From NCBI GenBank assembly GCA_002842465.1, contig PHDA01000001.1, forward strand, positions 62,001-126,000: 64,000 bases of DNA, written 5' to 3'. The stretch is from Bacteroidetes bacterium HGW-Bacteroidetes-7 (GTDB lineage Bacteria > Bacteroidota > Bacteroidia > Bacteroidales > UBA932). The notes under the pieces are model-generated. The model worked only from the letters and a program-made list of their open reading frames with translations. It ran no database searches and was not told where the DNA came from. The translations under genes and the position numbers were made by a program. How positions within the stretch are numbered: the stretch's first letter is position 1; each line of letters starts with the position of its first letter. Below are positions 41,710 to 51,578 of the stretch, one piece after another.

Positions 41710-42033
41710 AGCATTAGTGCCCGTTTAAGTTGATTAAAATGGAACGAGTTTGCTGAGTATTATCTAAATATATATAGATACTATAGGGCAATTGCAAAAT
41801 CAATTGTTTCCAGTATTTATGACAATTCATTAGCTTAATTCGTATTAAGATATATAGAACATAAATTATTCGATTAAAGTTTTTACTTGATTCTTGGTTT
41901 TTCTTTGATATCGTTATGAAAAATTAAAAGCATTTTAATAATATTGTCGCAAGATGTTAAGATTTAATCAGCATATATGGTTTAATCTAGCGAAAACGGG
42001 TCACTACTGTTTAATAAAAATATTTTTTAAAAA

Positions 42034-42342
42034 TTATCCCATTACTCCAGGTTGACATAAGTTAAGTAATATTACAATTACTCTGCTACAATTATCTGAG
42101 GGATTGCCTGAAAAAACGCAATCAAATGGACATGGGTCAAAAAGAGAACCAGTTGGGAAAATATAGAAACAACGACCGGAATTACCAGCACTACAAGTTA
42201 TTTCAGCACCGGGTAGCATACCCCCTTCTGCTTCATCTGTATCATCAGCTGGGGGCTCTTGAGCGATCATATTGTTTGTAGTCATTAATACAAACGAGCT
42301 TGTAAGTATTAAAAAGAAGATTATTATTTTTTTGTTTAACAT
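42034..42342 (-). CDS. small Cys-rich secreted peptide (NVEALA-like), copy 1
   Basis: signal peptide then EITCSAGNSGRCF...CPFDC...NCS; paralogous to next gene. Confidence 0.7.
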   Translation of the reverse strand: MLNKKIIIFFLILTSSFVLMTTNNMIAQEPPADDTDEAEGGMLPGAEITCSAGNSGRCFYIFPTGSLFDPCPFDCVFSGNPSDNCSRVIVILLNLCQPGVMG

Positions 42343-42393
42343 AACATTGATAATATTAGATTTTTAATATAAAAATACTTTCATAATTTAGCA

Positions 42394-42687
42394 TTAACAT
42401 AGGTGTCCGTACTGTAATCTAAAAAGCGCTAAGCTACAATGATCTGAAGGGTTGCCTGTGTAAATACAAGAAAATGGACATGGATCAAAAATTGACCCAG
42501 TTAGAAAAATACGGAAACAGTGACCGGAATTGCCAGCGCTACAAGTTATTACAGCACCAGGTAGCATGCCCCCATCTGCTTCATCTGTATCATCTACTGG
42601 GGGCTCTTGAGCTATAATATTGTTAGTTGTCATTAATACAAACGAGCTTGTAAGTATAAAAAAGAATACTATTATTTTTTTTAACAT
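42394..42687 (-). CDS. small Cys-rich secreted peptide (NVEALA-like), copy 2
   Basis: start at MLKKIIVFFFILTSSF aligned with copy 1; CSAGNSGHCF...CPFSC...HCS; ORF track start 42828 too far upstream. Confidence 0.7.
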   Translation of the reverse strand: MLKKIIVFFFILTSSFVLMTTNNIIAQEPPVDDTDEADGGMLPGAVITCSAGNSGHCFRIFLTGSIFDPCPFSCIYTGNPSDHCSLALFRLQYGHLC

Positions 42688-43040
42688 AACATTGATATTA
42701 TTAAATATAAAGAACACTTTCATAATGTAGCATATTAACGCAGATGCCTGTAAAATAATAAGCGTTAACGAGACAAAGACTCGCTTTAAGCAGGAGCTTA
42801 TAAAATTCAATGAATATTGAATTAGCAATAATATATATACCTTTGTATGCCGTTTTGTTTATTAAGTTAATAAATCCGTTTCCTTTGCAGAGGGTTGGTT
42901 TTGTTGGTTAAATTCAAAACGGTTTTTTAGTTTGCAGGACTAAAAGCATTTTCACTATTTAACCATTGTGTCAGCAAATCTGCTTATTATGCTTACTGAC
43001 AGATATTTTGCCAAACATAATAAAAAAGATTGATAAATTT

Positions 43041-43080
43041 GCTGACAAAATGCTGACAAAATGCTGACAAAATGCTGATT
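43041..43080. repeat. 11-nt iteron-like tandem repeat (gctgacaaaat x3 + partial)
   Basis: direct sequence. Confidence 0.95.
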
Positions 43081-43151
43081 ATGTGAATAATTACACTGCA
43101 GCAAATCGCTAAAACCATTAATGGATACTTGTAGTTACGAAAGTTTGAGCA

Positions 43152-43182
43152 TAAAAAAATCAGGCCGGGAAACGACCTGAAT
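43152..43182 (-). terminator. intrinsic terminator downstream of ychF
   Basis: tcagg-tcgtttcccgg-cctga hairpin followed by T-run on minus strand. Confidence 0.65.
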
Positions 43183-43217
43183 ATTTTTTATTTTTTTAAA
43201 TCTAAAGCGTTGTATGA

Positions 43218-44321
43218 TTATACATTAAAGCGGAAATGCATAATGTCGCCATCCTGAACAACGTACTCTTTGCCCTCAACAGCCATTTTACCGGCATCTT
43301 TGCAGGCGGCTTCGCTGCCATATTTAACGTAATCGTTATATTTGATAACCTCTGCGCGGATAAATCCCTTTTCGAAATCGGTATGGATAATTCCGGCAGA
43401 CTGAGGGGCTTTGATTCCTCTTACAAATGTCCAGGCGCGAACCTCCTGTATCCCTGCTGTGAAGTAGGTTTCAAGGTTTAAAAGTGCATAAGCTGAGCGG
43501 ATAAGTCGTGAAACGCCTGATGAGTCAAGGCCAAGTTCTGATAGAAACATCTCCCTCTCTTCAAAGCTTTCAAGTTCTGCAATTTCAGACTCGATTTTGG
43601 CTGCCACTACCAGCAACTGAGCATCTTCGTCCTTTATTGCCTCTTTAACCATCTCTACATATTTATTGCCATTTTTTGCAGATGCCTCATCTACATTGCA
43701 GACATACATAACAGGTTTATTGGTGAGCAGGAAGAGCTCTTTTGCCATTTTTGCATCTTCGGCATTGTCAAAAATAACTGTTCTTGCAGATTTTCCCTGA
43801 ACAAGAGCATCCTTAATCTTAACCAGGATTTCGTACATCCTCTTTGCGTTTTTGTCACCACCTGTTTGTGCCTGTTTGTGCACTTTGGAAATGCGGCTTT
43901 CAACTGTATCAAGGTCTTTAATCTGAAGTTCTGTATCAATTATCTCTTTGTCCCTTACAGGGTTTACAGATCCGTCAACGTGAACTATGTTGGGGTCGTC
44001 AAAACATCTGAGTACATGTAAAATGGCATCGGTTTCACGGATATTTCCAAGAAATTGATTTCCAAGTCCCTCTCCTTTACTAGCGCCCTTTACAAGCCCT
44101 GCAATATCTACAATCTCAACGGTTGCAGGAATAACCCTTTGGGGTTTTACAAGCTTTTCCAGTACCTGGAGCCTTTCGTCAGGAACTATTGTTGATCCTA
44201 TGTTTGGTTCTATAGTGCAGAAGGGGAAGTTTGCAGACTGGGCTTTCCCTGAGCTGATGCAATTAAAAAGTGTCGATTTACCAACGTTTGGGAGCCCCAC
44301 TATTCCGCATTGAAGTGCCAT
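43218..44321 (-). CDS. ychF: Obg-family ATPase YchF
   Basis: GIVGLPNVGKSTLFN, DIAGLVKGASKGEGLGNQFL. Confidence 0.97.
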   Translation of the reverse strand: MALQCGIVGLPNVGKSTLFNCISSGKAQSANFPFCTIEPNIGSTIVPDERLQVLEKLVKPQRVIPATVEIVDIAGLVKGASKGEGLGNQFLGNIRETDAILHVLRCFDDPNIVHVDGSVNPVRDKEIIDTELQIKDLDTVESRISKVHKQAQTGGDKNAKRMYEILVKIKDALVQGKSARTVIFDNAEDAKMAKELFLLTNKPVMYVCNVDEASAKNGNKYVEMVKEAIKDEDAQLLVVAAKIESEIAELESFEEREMFLSELGLDSSGVSRLIRSAYALLNLETYFTAGIQEVRAWTFVRGIKAPQSAGIIHTDFEKGFIRAEVIKYNDYVKYGSEAACKDAGKMAVEGKEYVVQDGDIMHFRFNV

Positions 44322-44520
44322 TTTATAAAAGTATTATTATTTGAGGGTGCGAAATTAACAAAAAAAGGGGGATAATTCTATAATTGAATAAAATGTGTTT
44401 AAAATCAGATAATTGTGACAACAGAGGTCTACTTGTTTTCTGATTGGATATTAATTTTACCCTGTTATAAACAACAATTCTCTCCGGCGTTTTTTCTCCG
44501 AAACTTAAACTGTCTTTAAC

Positions 44521-45579
44521 GTGAAAACTAAACGACTTTTATTGACAATAGCAGCAATTACTCTTTTGTTTCCCGTACTATCGGGGCAGCAGAGAGATAG
44601 TTCAACCGGTAGTGGAGGATTTCGGGGCAGTTATTTTGTCTTCTGGAATCTTGAAAATTTTTTTGATACTAAATCGGAGGTTGGAAGTGTTCAATCAGAA
44701 GAGAGGAGTGCTCTACAAGAATTTTCTGCCTTTGGTAAGATGAGATGGGGGCGGAGGAGGTTTGTTGTCAAGAGGGATGCAATTGCCAAAACTATTATGG
44801 ATATGGGAGAGGGGAGTTTCCCTCTGTTTGTCGGGGTGGCGGAGGTTGAGAACAGATATGTCCTTAACTCTCTCATATATGATTCGCCTCTTAGTTTTGC
44901 GAGGTACGGTATAATTCACAAAGATTCGCCGGATATCAGGGGAATTGATGTTGCTTTGCTTTACAGAAGGGATATATTCAGGCCGCTTTCAACAAGGTTT
45001 ATAGAGGTTGCTCTGCCAGATACTACAAGAAAAACGAGAGATATTCTTTATACCAAAGGGGTAGTTGATAATCTGGACACGCTACATATTTTTATTAACC
45101 ACTGGCCATCAAAATTCGGGGGTGAAAAATTGTCGCGGCCGGCCAGGGAGGCAGCTGCTTATGCGTTGAAAAGGGTGTGTGACTCTTTGCTTGATGTAAA
45201 CAGCAGAGCAAATATTATTGTGGCAGGTGATTTTAACGATACTCCCGATTCAGAAACCATGAAATTGTTTCCCAGATTGATAAATCTTGCCGGCCGCCGT
45301 CATGAAAACAGGGAGGGAACCATCAAGTACCGGGGTGTGTGGGAGCTTATAGATCAGATTCTTATCTCAGAAAATCTTTTGTGTAGTGATGAGCCCCTCT
45401 TTACCGATGTTTCTCATTTTTCAATCTTCAAGGCCCCCTATTTGCTTGAGAGAGATAAAGCATTTACCGGATTGAAGCCTAAAAGGACATATATCGGGCC
45501 GCGATACAACGGAGGAGTAAGTGACCATCTGCCGGTGAGGCTGCTCATTTATTTTTATACCTTTGCACCATGTATGTAA
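44521..45579 (+). CDS. endonuclease/exonuclease/phosphatase family protein, secreted
   Basis: GTG start, signal peptide; WNLENFFD, AEVENR, IVAGDFNDTPDS, SDHLPV motifs. Confidence 0.85.
   Translation: MKTKRLLLTIAAITLLFPVLSGQQRDSSTGSGGFRGSYFVFWNLENFFDTKSEVGSVQSEERSALQEFSAFGKMRWGRRRFVVKRDAIAKTIMDMGEGSFPLFVGVAEVENRYVLNSLIYDSPLSFARYGIIHKDSPDIRGIDVALLYRRDIFRPLSTRFIEVALPDTTRKTRDILYTKGVVDNLDTLHIFINHWPSKFGGEKLSRPAREAAAYALKRVCDSLLDVNSRANIIVAGDFNDTPDSETMKLFPRLINLAGRRHENREGTIKYRGVWELIDQILISENLLCSDEPLFTDVSHFSIFKAPYLLERDKAFTGLKPKRTYIGPRYNGGVSDHLPVRLLIYFYTFAPCM
45558..45565 (+). promoter_or_regulatory. -7 promoter box TACCTTTG (ksgA)
   Basis: TAnnTTTG match ending 4 nt before the ATG. Confidence 0.5.
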
Positions 45580-46373
45580 GGGCAAAAAAGGCGTTGGGTC
45601 AGCATTTTCTAAAAGACCCCAAAATTGCGAAGCGCATTGTGGATTCGCTGGTGCTATCTGATTATAATGAGAATAACAAGATTGATGTAATTGAGGTAGG
45701 CCCCGGAACCGGCGTTCTTACTCAGTTTCTAGCCAACGAACCTGCAATAAACCTTAAGCTGGTTGAGATTGATTCTGAGTCGGTAGAGTTCCTAAAAATT
45801 CACTATCCTGCACTCGAGAGTTCACTTTTCGAGGATGATTTTCTTAGAATGGAACTTGATGATATATTTAAAGGAGAGTTTATGGTGATAGGGAATTTCC
45901 CTTACAACATCTCTTCGCAGATTTTCTTCAAGGTTCTTGACTATAAAGGGAGGGTTCCGCAGGTTGTGGGAATGGTGCAGAAAGAGGTGGCCGAAAGGTT
46001 GGCCTCTCCTCCGGGCAAAAAGGCTTACGGCATACTATCTGTTTTGCTACAGGCATGGTATTCAATTGAGTATCTTTTTACTGTTGATGAGAATGAGTTT
46101 ATTCCGCCGCCTAAGGTTAAATCGGCTGTTATCAGACTGAGGAGAAATTCAAGAGAGTCTTTGGGGTGTGACGAGGCTCTTTTCAAGGCTGTAATAAAGA
46201 CCTCTTTCAACCAAAGGCGCAAGACCATAAGAAACTCTCTCAAGCCGCTTATTGGTGGTTTAGTTTTACCTGAGAGTTATCTCTTTGCCAAAAGACCTGA
46301 ACAGCTCTCTGTTGAGGAGTTTGTAGAGCTTACGCTAATTGTTAACTCACTCAAAGAGACCCAAACTACCTAA
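45570..46373 (+). CDS. ksgA: 16S rRNA (adenine1518/1519-N6)-dimethyltransferase
   Basis: KALGQHFLKDPKIAKRIV, EVGPGTGVLT, GNFPYNISSQI, NQRRKTIRNSLK. Confidence 0.96.
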   Translation: MYVRAKKALGQHFLKDPKIAKRIVDSLVLSDYNENNKIDVIEVGPGTGVLTQFLANEPAINLKLVEIDSESVEFLKIHYPALESSLFEDDFLRMELDDIFKGEFMVIGNFPYNISSQIFFKVLDYKGRVPQVVGMVQKEVAERLASPPGKKAYGILSVLLQAWYSIEYLFTVDENEFIPPPKVKSAVIRLRRNSRESLGCDEALFKAVIKTSFNQRRKTIRNSLKPLIGGLVLPESYLFAKRPEQLSVEEFVELTLIVNSLKETQTT

Positions 46374-46392
46374 AAGAGACTCAAACTACTTA
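46353..46392. repeat. imperfect 20-nt tandem duplication (aaagagacycaaactacyta x2)
   Basis: 18/20 identity; junction lies inside the ksgA TAA stop. Confidence 0.9.
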
Positions 46393-47657
46393 GAGTTTAT
46401 AGCATCAACAGGGTTGAGGTTGGCTGCGGTATATGCAGGAAGGAAGCCCGATACAATACCAATCACAGACGAGATTAAGAGTCCTCTGATAATATTATAT
46501 GCACTCAATTGCATAGGAAAGGAGTCGTTACTGCCCACTGCAAGCACAAGAAGTGAAACAAACAGTATTCCCACAGCTCCGCCGGCTAATGCCAGTACCG
46601 CTGCCTCAGCCAGAAACTGAGTAAGAATTGTATATTTTTTAGCCCCCAGTGCTTTCTGAATCCCAATTAGGTTTGTGCGCTCTTTTACCGAAACAAACAT
46701 GATGTTTGCAATTCCGAAACCTCCGATCAGTATTGAGAATCCTCCGATTATCCATCCGGCTAGGTTTATTCCGCCAAAAATCTCTTTTGTTGAGTTGAGC
46801 AGGAATGTCATTTCGTTAAGGGCGAAATTATCTTTTTGCTTTGGTTTGAGTCTTCTTACGGCTCTCATCAACTGCCTCATCTCCTGAATAAATTCGTCTC
46901 GGGATATATTATCCTGAGGTTTGAGGCATATCATTGCAGAGGAGCGCTTTACATTAAAGAGTGTGCCGGCATAACTATAAGGGACCAAAACAGAGTTGTC
47001 TGTATCGAATATGTTTACAATGCTTTCTCCGGATTTTCTCATAACACCAATAACTCTTGTATTGCTGTTTCCCAGCTTTATGATTTTGTTAATAGGGTCT
47101 TCTCCTTTAAAGAGGTTCTCTGCAACTTCATATCCAATAATTGCCACAGGAATTGAGGACTGAGTCTCTGACATAGAAAAGTATCTTCCGGTTTCGATCT
47201 CAACATTTGCCACTTTATCCCACTCAAAAGTAGGGGCAGTTATGAAGCCTCCGGTAAAGGTGTTTCGGCGATATTTTACAGAGAGATTTGTAAAGGTTAC
47301 AAAAGCAACGGATTCCAGTGTTTTTGAGTTTGCTTTAAGAAACAGATACTCTTCGTATTTTGGAGTAGGTCTGGTGCGAAACTCCCACCATTTGTACTCT
47401 TCACCCTCTTCGGGTGCAAAAGGAAGCTCCTGTACGTAAACCGTTGTAGAGCCAAAGCTGTTAAGTCCTCTTTCGACATTGCTCTGAAGGGCATCAATGG
47501 CGGTAAAAACTGTAACGATGGAAAATATACCTATGGTCACACCAAACAGCGACAAAAATGTCCTGAACTTGTCACCTTTAAGTGAACCGAAAGCAAACGA
47601 TATGCTCTCGATCATAAGTTTGAAAATCATCTGGATTCTTCTGTAATAACTTGCCAT
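46386..47657 (-). CDS. ABC transporter permease (MacB/FtsX type)
   Basis: SFGSLKGDKFRTFLSLFGVTIGIFSIV, VSVKERTNLIGIQKALGAKKYTILTQFL. Confidence 0.9.
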   Translation of the reverse strand: MASYYRRIQMIFKLMIESISFAFGSLKGDKFRTFLSLFGVTIGIFSIVTVFTAIDALQSNVERGLNSFGSTTVYVQELPFAPEEGEEYKWWEFRTRPTPKYEEYLFLKANSKTLESVAFVTFTNLSVKYRRNTFTGGFITAPTFEWDKVANVEIETGRYFSMSETQSSIPVAIIGYEVAENLFKGEDPINKIIKLGNSNTRVIGVMRKSGESIVNIFDTDNSVLVPYSYAGTLFNVKRSSAMICLKPQDNISRDEFIQEMRQLMRAVRRLKPKQKDNFALNEMTFLLNSTKEIFGGINLAGWIIGGFSILIGGFGIANIMFVSVKERTNLIGIQKALGAKKYTILTQFLAEAAVLALAGGAVGILFVSLLVLAVGSNDSFPMQLSAYNIIRGLLISSVIGIVSGFLPAYTAANLNPVDAINSK

Positions 47658-47666
47658 ATATCCTCC

Positions 47667-50276
47667 TTAAAGACCCAATCTCTTTTTTAAGTTTCTCAAT
47701 TTATCAAATGCGTCAAGCGGTGAGAGGGTGTTAATATCCATATCTCGTAGTTCATCTCTTAACTCTATCAAAAGAGGGTCGTCAAGTTTGAAGAATGATA
47801 GTTGAACTGCATCTTCATTTACTGTTGCCCTTTTACCCCTTTTGCCCTCGGTTGCACCCGAACTCTCCAGCTGCTTTAAAATTCTGTCGGCTCTGGTGAC
47901 AACCTCCTTTGGCATGCCCGCCATCCTCGCCACATGGATTCCAAAACTGTGCTCTACCCCTCCTCTGCACAATTTTCTCAGAAATATAACATTTTTACCA
48001 ACCTCTTTTACAGAAATATGCCAATTTTTTACCCTAGGGAACTTCCCTTCAAGGTCGTTCAGCTCATGATAATGGGTTGCGAACAGGGTTTTTGCCTTAT
48101 ATTCAGGGTGTTCGTGTATGTACTCGACAATTGCCCATGCGATTGACATTCCGTCGTATGTGCTTGTTCCCCGGCCTATTTCATCGAGCAAAATTAGTGA
48201 TCTTGTTGATAGATTGTGCAGAATTGTAGATGTTTCGAGCATCTCTGTCATAAATGTACTCTCTCCGCGGCTAATATTGTCGGATGCACCTACCCGTGTG
48301 AATATTTTATCAACTATGCCGATTGAGGCGCTCTCTGCGGGAACGAAGCACCCTGCCTGAGCCATAAGTACAATGAGGGCTGTTTGTCTTAGAAGGGCGC
48401 TTTTACCGGCCATGTTTGGTCCGGTTAATATTATAATCTGTTGATTATCATTGTCAAGGAATATGTCGTTTGCCACATACTCCTCTCCGGGAGGCATTAG
48501 TTTTTCGATAACAGGGTGCCTTCCGTCTTTAATGTCAATGGCAGTGCCGGTATTGAGCTGGGGGCGAAAGTAGTTGTTCTCCTTTGAAACCAGCGCAAAA
48601 CCTGCGAGGCAGTCAAGACGGGCAAGTATGGCCGCGTTTTGCTGAATGGCCGGAATGTTTTGCTGTATGGCTGCTATTAAGTTGTTGAAGAGGGTCTGTT
48701 CCAGAATGAGTATCTTCTCCTCTGCGCCCAATATCTTCTCTTCGTACTCTTTGAGTTCCTGAGTTATATACCTTTCGGCGCTCACAAGGGTCTGTTTTCG
48801 TATCCAGTCCTGCGGGACCTTATCCTTATGTGTGTTTCTTACCTCAAGGTAGTAGCCGAAAACGTTATTGAAGCTTATTTTTAGTGAACTGATTCCTGTG
48901 CGCTGAGTCTCCCTCTCCTGAATGGATGCCAATATCTGCTTGCCGTGTCGGGCTATGTCCCGCAGCGAATCCAACTCCTGACTTACCCCTGCCGAAATTA
49001 CATCACCTTTTCCAATCAGGCCGGCGGGGTCGGGAAGAAGCTCTGAGGAGAGCCTCTCCATGAGTTCCGGACAGTTGTCAAGTGACTCTGCAAACGATTT
49101 GAGGTGCGACGATGCTGAATTTGTGCACAGTTCTCTGATTGGGTTAATCTGCTGCAGACCCCGCCTGAGCATTGTCATCTCGCGAGGAGTAATTCTGCCT
49201 GCGGCAGCCTTTGATACAACCCTCTCCAGATCGCCTGTTTCATGCAGCAATTTTCTTAAGGAATCTCTTAAAGGGCTGTCATTGAAAAGTGTTTCAACTA
49301 TGCTGTGCCTTATGTTAAGTTGGTTTATATCTTTCAGCGGCATTGCAAGCCAGTTCCTGAGAGTTCTTGAACCCATCGGGTTTGCACATCTCTCTATGGT
49401 TTTGAATAGAGATACAGCCTCCTCACGGTTGCTGGCGAACACCTCAAGGTTTCTGAATGTGAATTTGTCTATCCAGACATACTCACCCTCGTCAATTCGG
49501 GAGATTGAGCACAAGTGGCCAAGTCCTTCGTGACGGGTCAGCTCCAGGTAGAAAAGAATTGCACCGGCTGCCGTTACCGCCAGTGGCATCTCCTCAACTC
49601 CAAAACCCTTTAATGACATTGTTCCAAAATGCTCCTTAAGCTTTTCGTAAGAGGCCTCCTGAACAAATGCCCACTCATCCATGGGGGTTATGTAATAATC
49701 TTTCCCAAACCTCTCCTCAAACCCTTTTCTGAACCCCCTCTCTACAAGAACCTCCTTTGGAGACATGCTCGCAAGCAGAAGTTCGATGTATTCAAGTGAG
49801 CCGGCAGCAACGCGAAATGTGCCGGTAGATATATCAAGAAATGCAATTCCTCCATTTTCTCCTCTGAAGCTTACGGCGCAGAGGTAGTTGTTTTCGTTGT
49901 TCGAGAGTAGTTGATCGTTATATGCAACTCCGGGTGTAACCAGTTCGGTTATGCCTCTCTTCACAATGGTTTTGGTGAGTTTGGGATCTTCCAGCTGGTC
50001 GCAGATTGCCACTTTATAGCCGGCCCTTACCAGCTTAGGCAGATAGCTGTCTATTGAGTGGTGCGGAAAACCTGCCAGCTCTACATGAGAGGCGGCACCG
50101 TTAGCCCTTTTTGTAAGTACTATTCCCAGTACTTTTGAGGCAATTATTGCATCCTCGCTAAAGGTCTCGTAAAAGTCGCCTACACGAAACAACAAAACGG
50201 CGTCAGGGTACTTGGCCTTTATGGCCAGATACTGCTTCATTAAAGGGGTCTCTGCTATTTTTTTACCGGAGTTCAT
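47667..50276 (-). CDS. mutS: DNA mismatch repair protein MutS
   Basis: TPLMKQYLAIKAKYPDAVLLFRVGDFYETF, TGPNMAGKSALLRQTALI, DEIGRGTSTYDG; ORF track start 50306. Confidence 0.97.
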   Translation of the reverse strand: MNSGKKIAETPLMKQYLAIKAKYPDAVLLFRVGDFYETFSEDAIIASKVLGIVLTKRANGAASHVELAGFPHHSIDSYLPKLVRAGYKVAICDQLEDPKLTKTIVKRGITELVTPGVAYNDQLLSNNENNYLCAVSFRGENGGIAFLDISTGTFRVAAGSLEYIELLLASMSPKEVLVERGFRKGFEERFGKDYYITPMDEWAFVQEASYEKLKEHFGTMSLKGFGVEEMPLAVTAAGAILFYLELTRHEGLGHLCSISRIDEGEYVWIDKFTFRNLEVFASNREEAVSLFKTIERCANPMGSRTLRNWLAMPLKDINQLNIRHSIVETLFNDSPLRDSLRKLLHETGDLERVVSKAAAGRITPREMTMLRRGLQQINPIRELCTNSASSHLKSFAESLDNCPELMERLSSELLPDPAGLIGKGDVISAGVSQELDSLRDIARHGKQILASIQERETQRTGISSLKISFNNVFGYYLEVRNTHKDKVPQDWIRKQTLVSAERYITQELKEYEEKILGAEEKILILEQTLFNNLIAAIQQNIPAIQQNAAILARLDCLAGFALVSKENNYFRPQLNTGTAIDIKDGRHPVIEKLMPPGEEYVANDIFLDNDNQQIIILTGPNMAGKSALLRQTALIVLMAQAGCFVPAESASIGIVDKIFTRVGASDNISRGESTFMTEMLETSTILHNLSTRSLILLDEIGRGTSTYDGMSIAWAIVEYIHEHPEYKAKTLFATHYHELNDLEGKFPRVKNWHISVKEVGKNVIFLRKLCRGGVEHSFGIHVARMAGMPKEVVTRADRILKQLESSGATEGKRGKRATVNEDAVQLSFFKLDDPLLIELRDELRDMDINTLSPLDAFDKLRNLKKRLGL

Positions 50277-50311
50277 TCCTACAAAAATAGATATATTTTG
50301 TTTCAAAACCC

Positions 50312-50319
50312 TATCTTTG
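50312..50319 (+). promoter_or_regulatory. -7 promoter box TATCTTTG
   Basis: TAnnTTTG match 27 nt before ATG. Confidence 0.55.
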
Positions 50320-50346
50320 TAAAATGTCCCCTAAATTTAACCTCAT

Positions 50347-51534
50347 ATGAAAAAACAGAGATTTTTCCGAAACATTGCTGCATTTATAACTGTCGCTACA
50401 ATAGTGACAGCCTGCAGTTTTCAGTCAAAAGAGAGACAGGTAGAGGAGCAGATTGGCAAAATTATGGATAGTACCGGCGCGGTTGGTCTTGCAGTTGCCG
50501 TTGTTAAGGACGGGAAGATTATTTACAGCAACTCTTTCGGTTACAAAAACCTTGAGGAGCAGACTCCGCTTGTAAAGGAGGATATCTTTAGAATCGCCTC
50601 AATTTCAAAATCTTTCACTACTACTGCCCTTATGACTCTTGTTGAGAAAGGCCTCTTTAATCTTGATGACGATGTTAGTAATCTGGTGGGCTTCACTGTT
50701 AGAAACCCAAAATACCCGGATGTTCCTATAACAGTTAAGTTGTTGCTTTCGCATACTTCAAGCATGAATGATGCAGGTGGTTACTTTAGTCTTGATGTGA
50801 TTAATCCTGATAAAAATCCCGATTATGCGAAGAGTTATAATGACTATGAGCCGGGTTCTAAATATGAATACTGCAACCTTGGCTTCAATACGCTAGGCGC
50901 TATTATCGAAAAATATTCGGGGATTCGTTTTGATAACCTTATAAAAGAGACTGTAATAAACCCGCTAGGTCTTATTGCAAGTTTCAATGTTGATTCTCTT
51001 GATGCTGCCCTATATGTGCCTCTTTACAGTAAAGAGCCTGTTGACACAACAGCGGGGGCAGAAAAGGTATTCAAAGCTCAGCCTGCTGCCTACCTGAGCA
51101 GAGCCAAAGATATTGATTCCGGTTATGTCATGGGTTACAGCACTCCGCTATTCTCTCCAACCGGAGGAATGAAAACCTCGGCATACGACCTTGCTCGCTA
51201 TATGATAATGCATATGAATTACGGTGTGGGTGAAAATGGTGTAAGGGTTATGTCTGAGGAGAGTGCAAAACTTATGCAGACTCCTGTTATTGAGACAGGT
51301 GAGCTAAACAGCTACTGCCTTGCTTTAAGACACGCAGGGAACCTTATACCGGGTGAGATGATGGTTGGCCATACAGGTTCGGCATACGGTCTTTACAGCG
51401 CTATGTTCTTTGAACCAAACAAAAAATTCGGCTTTGTAATGATGACCAATGGATGCGACCCTGTTTACAAAGATGGGTTTACTGTTATTCAGGGTGATGT
51501 TATAAGGGCGCTGTACGATATTTATATCAAATAG
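50347..51534 (+). CDS. serine hydrolase, beta-lactamase/penicillin-binding family
   Basis: FRIASISKSFTTTALM (SxxK), YEYCNLGF (YxN), lipobox TACSF. Confidence 0.88.
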   Translation: MKKQRFFRNIAAFITVATIVTACSFQSKERQVEEQIGKIMDSTGAVGLAVAVVKDGKIIYSNSFGYKNLEEQTPLVKEDIFRIASISKSFTTTALMTLVEKGLFNLDDDVSNLVGFTVRNPKYPDVPITVKLLLSHTSSMNDAGGYFSLDVINPDKNPDYAKSYNDYEPGSKYEYCNLGFNTLGAIIEKYSGIRFDNLIKETVINPLGLIASFNVDSLDAALYVPLYSKEPVDTTAGAEKVFKAQPAAYLSRAKDIDSGYVMGYSTPLFSPTGGMKTSAYDLARYMIMHMNYGVGENGVRVMSEESAKLMQTPVIETGELNSYCLALRHAGNLIPGEMMVGHTGSAYGLYSAMFFEPNKKFGFVMMTNGCDPVYKDGFTVIQGDVIRALYDIYIK

Positions 51535-51578
51535 CACCTAGTCAATCAGATAAAACGTAATATTCTGTTTTGTAAAAA

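Noticed and set aside
43041-43080. Possible CRISPR-like repeat
   Set aside because: 11-nt units directly abutting, no spacers, no cas genes in window
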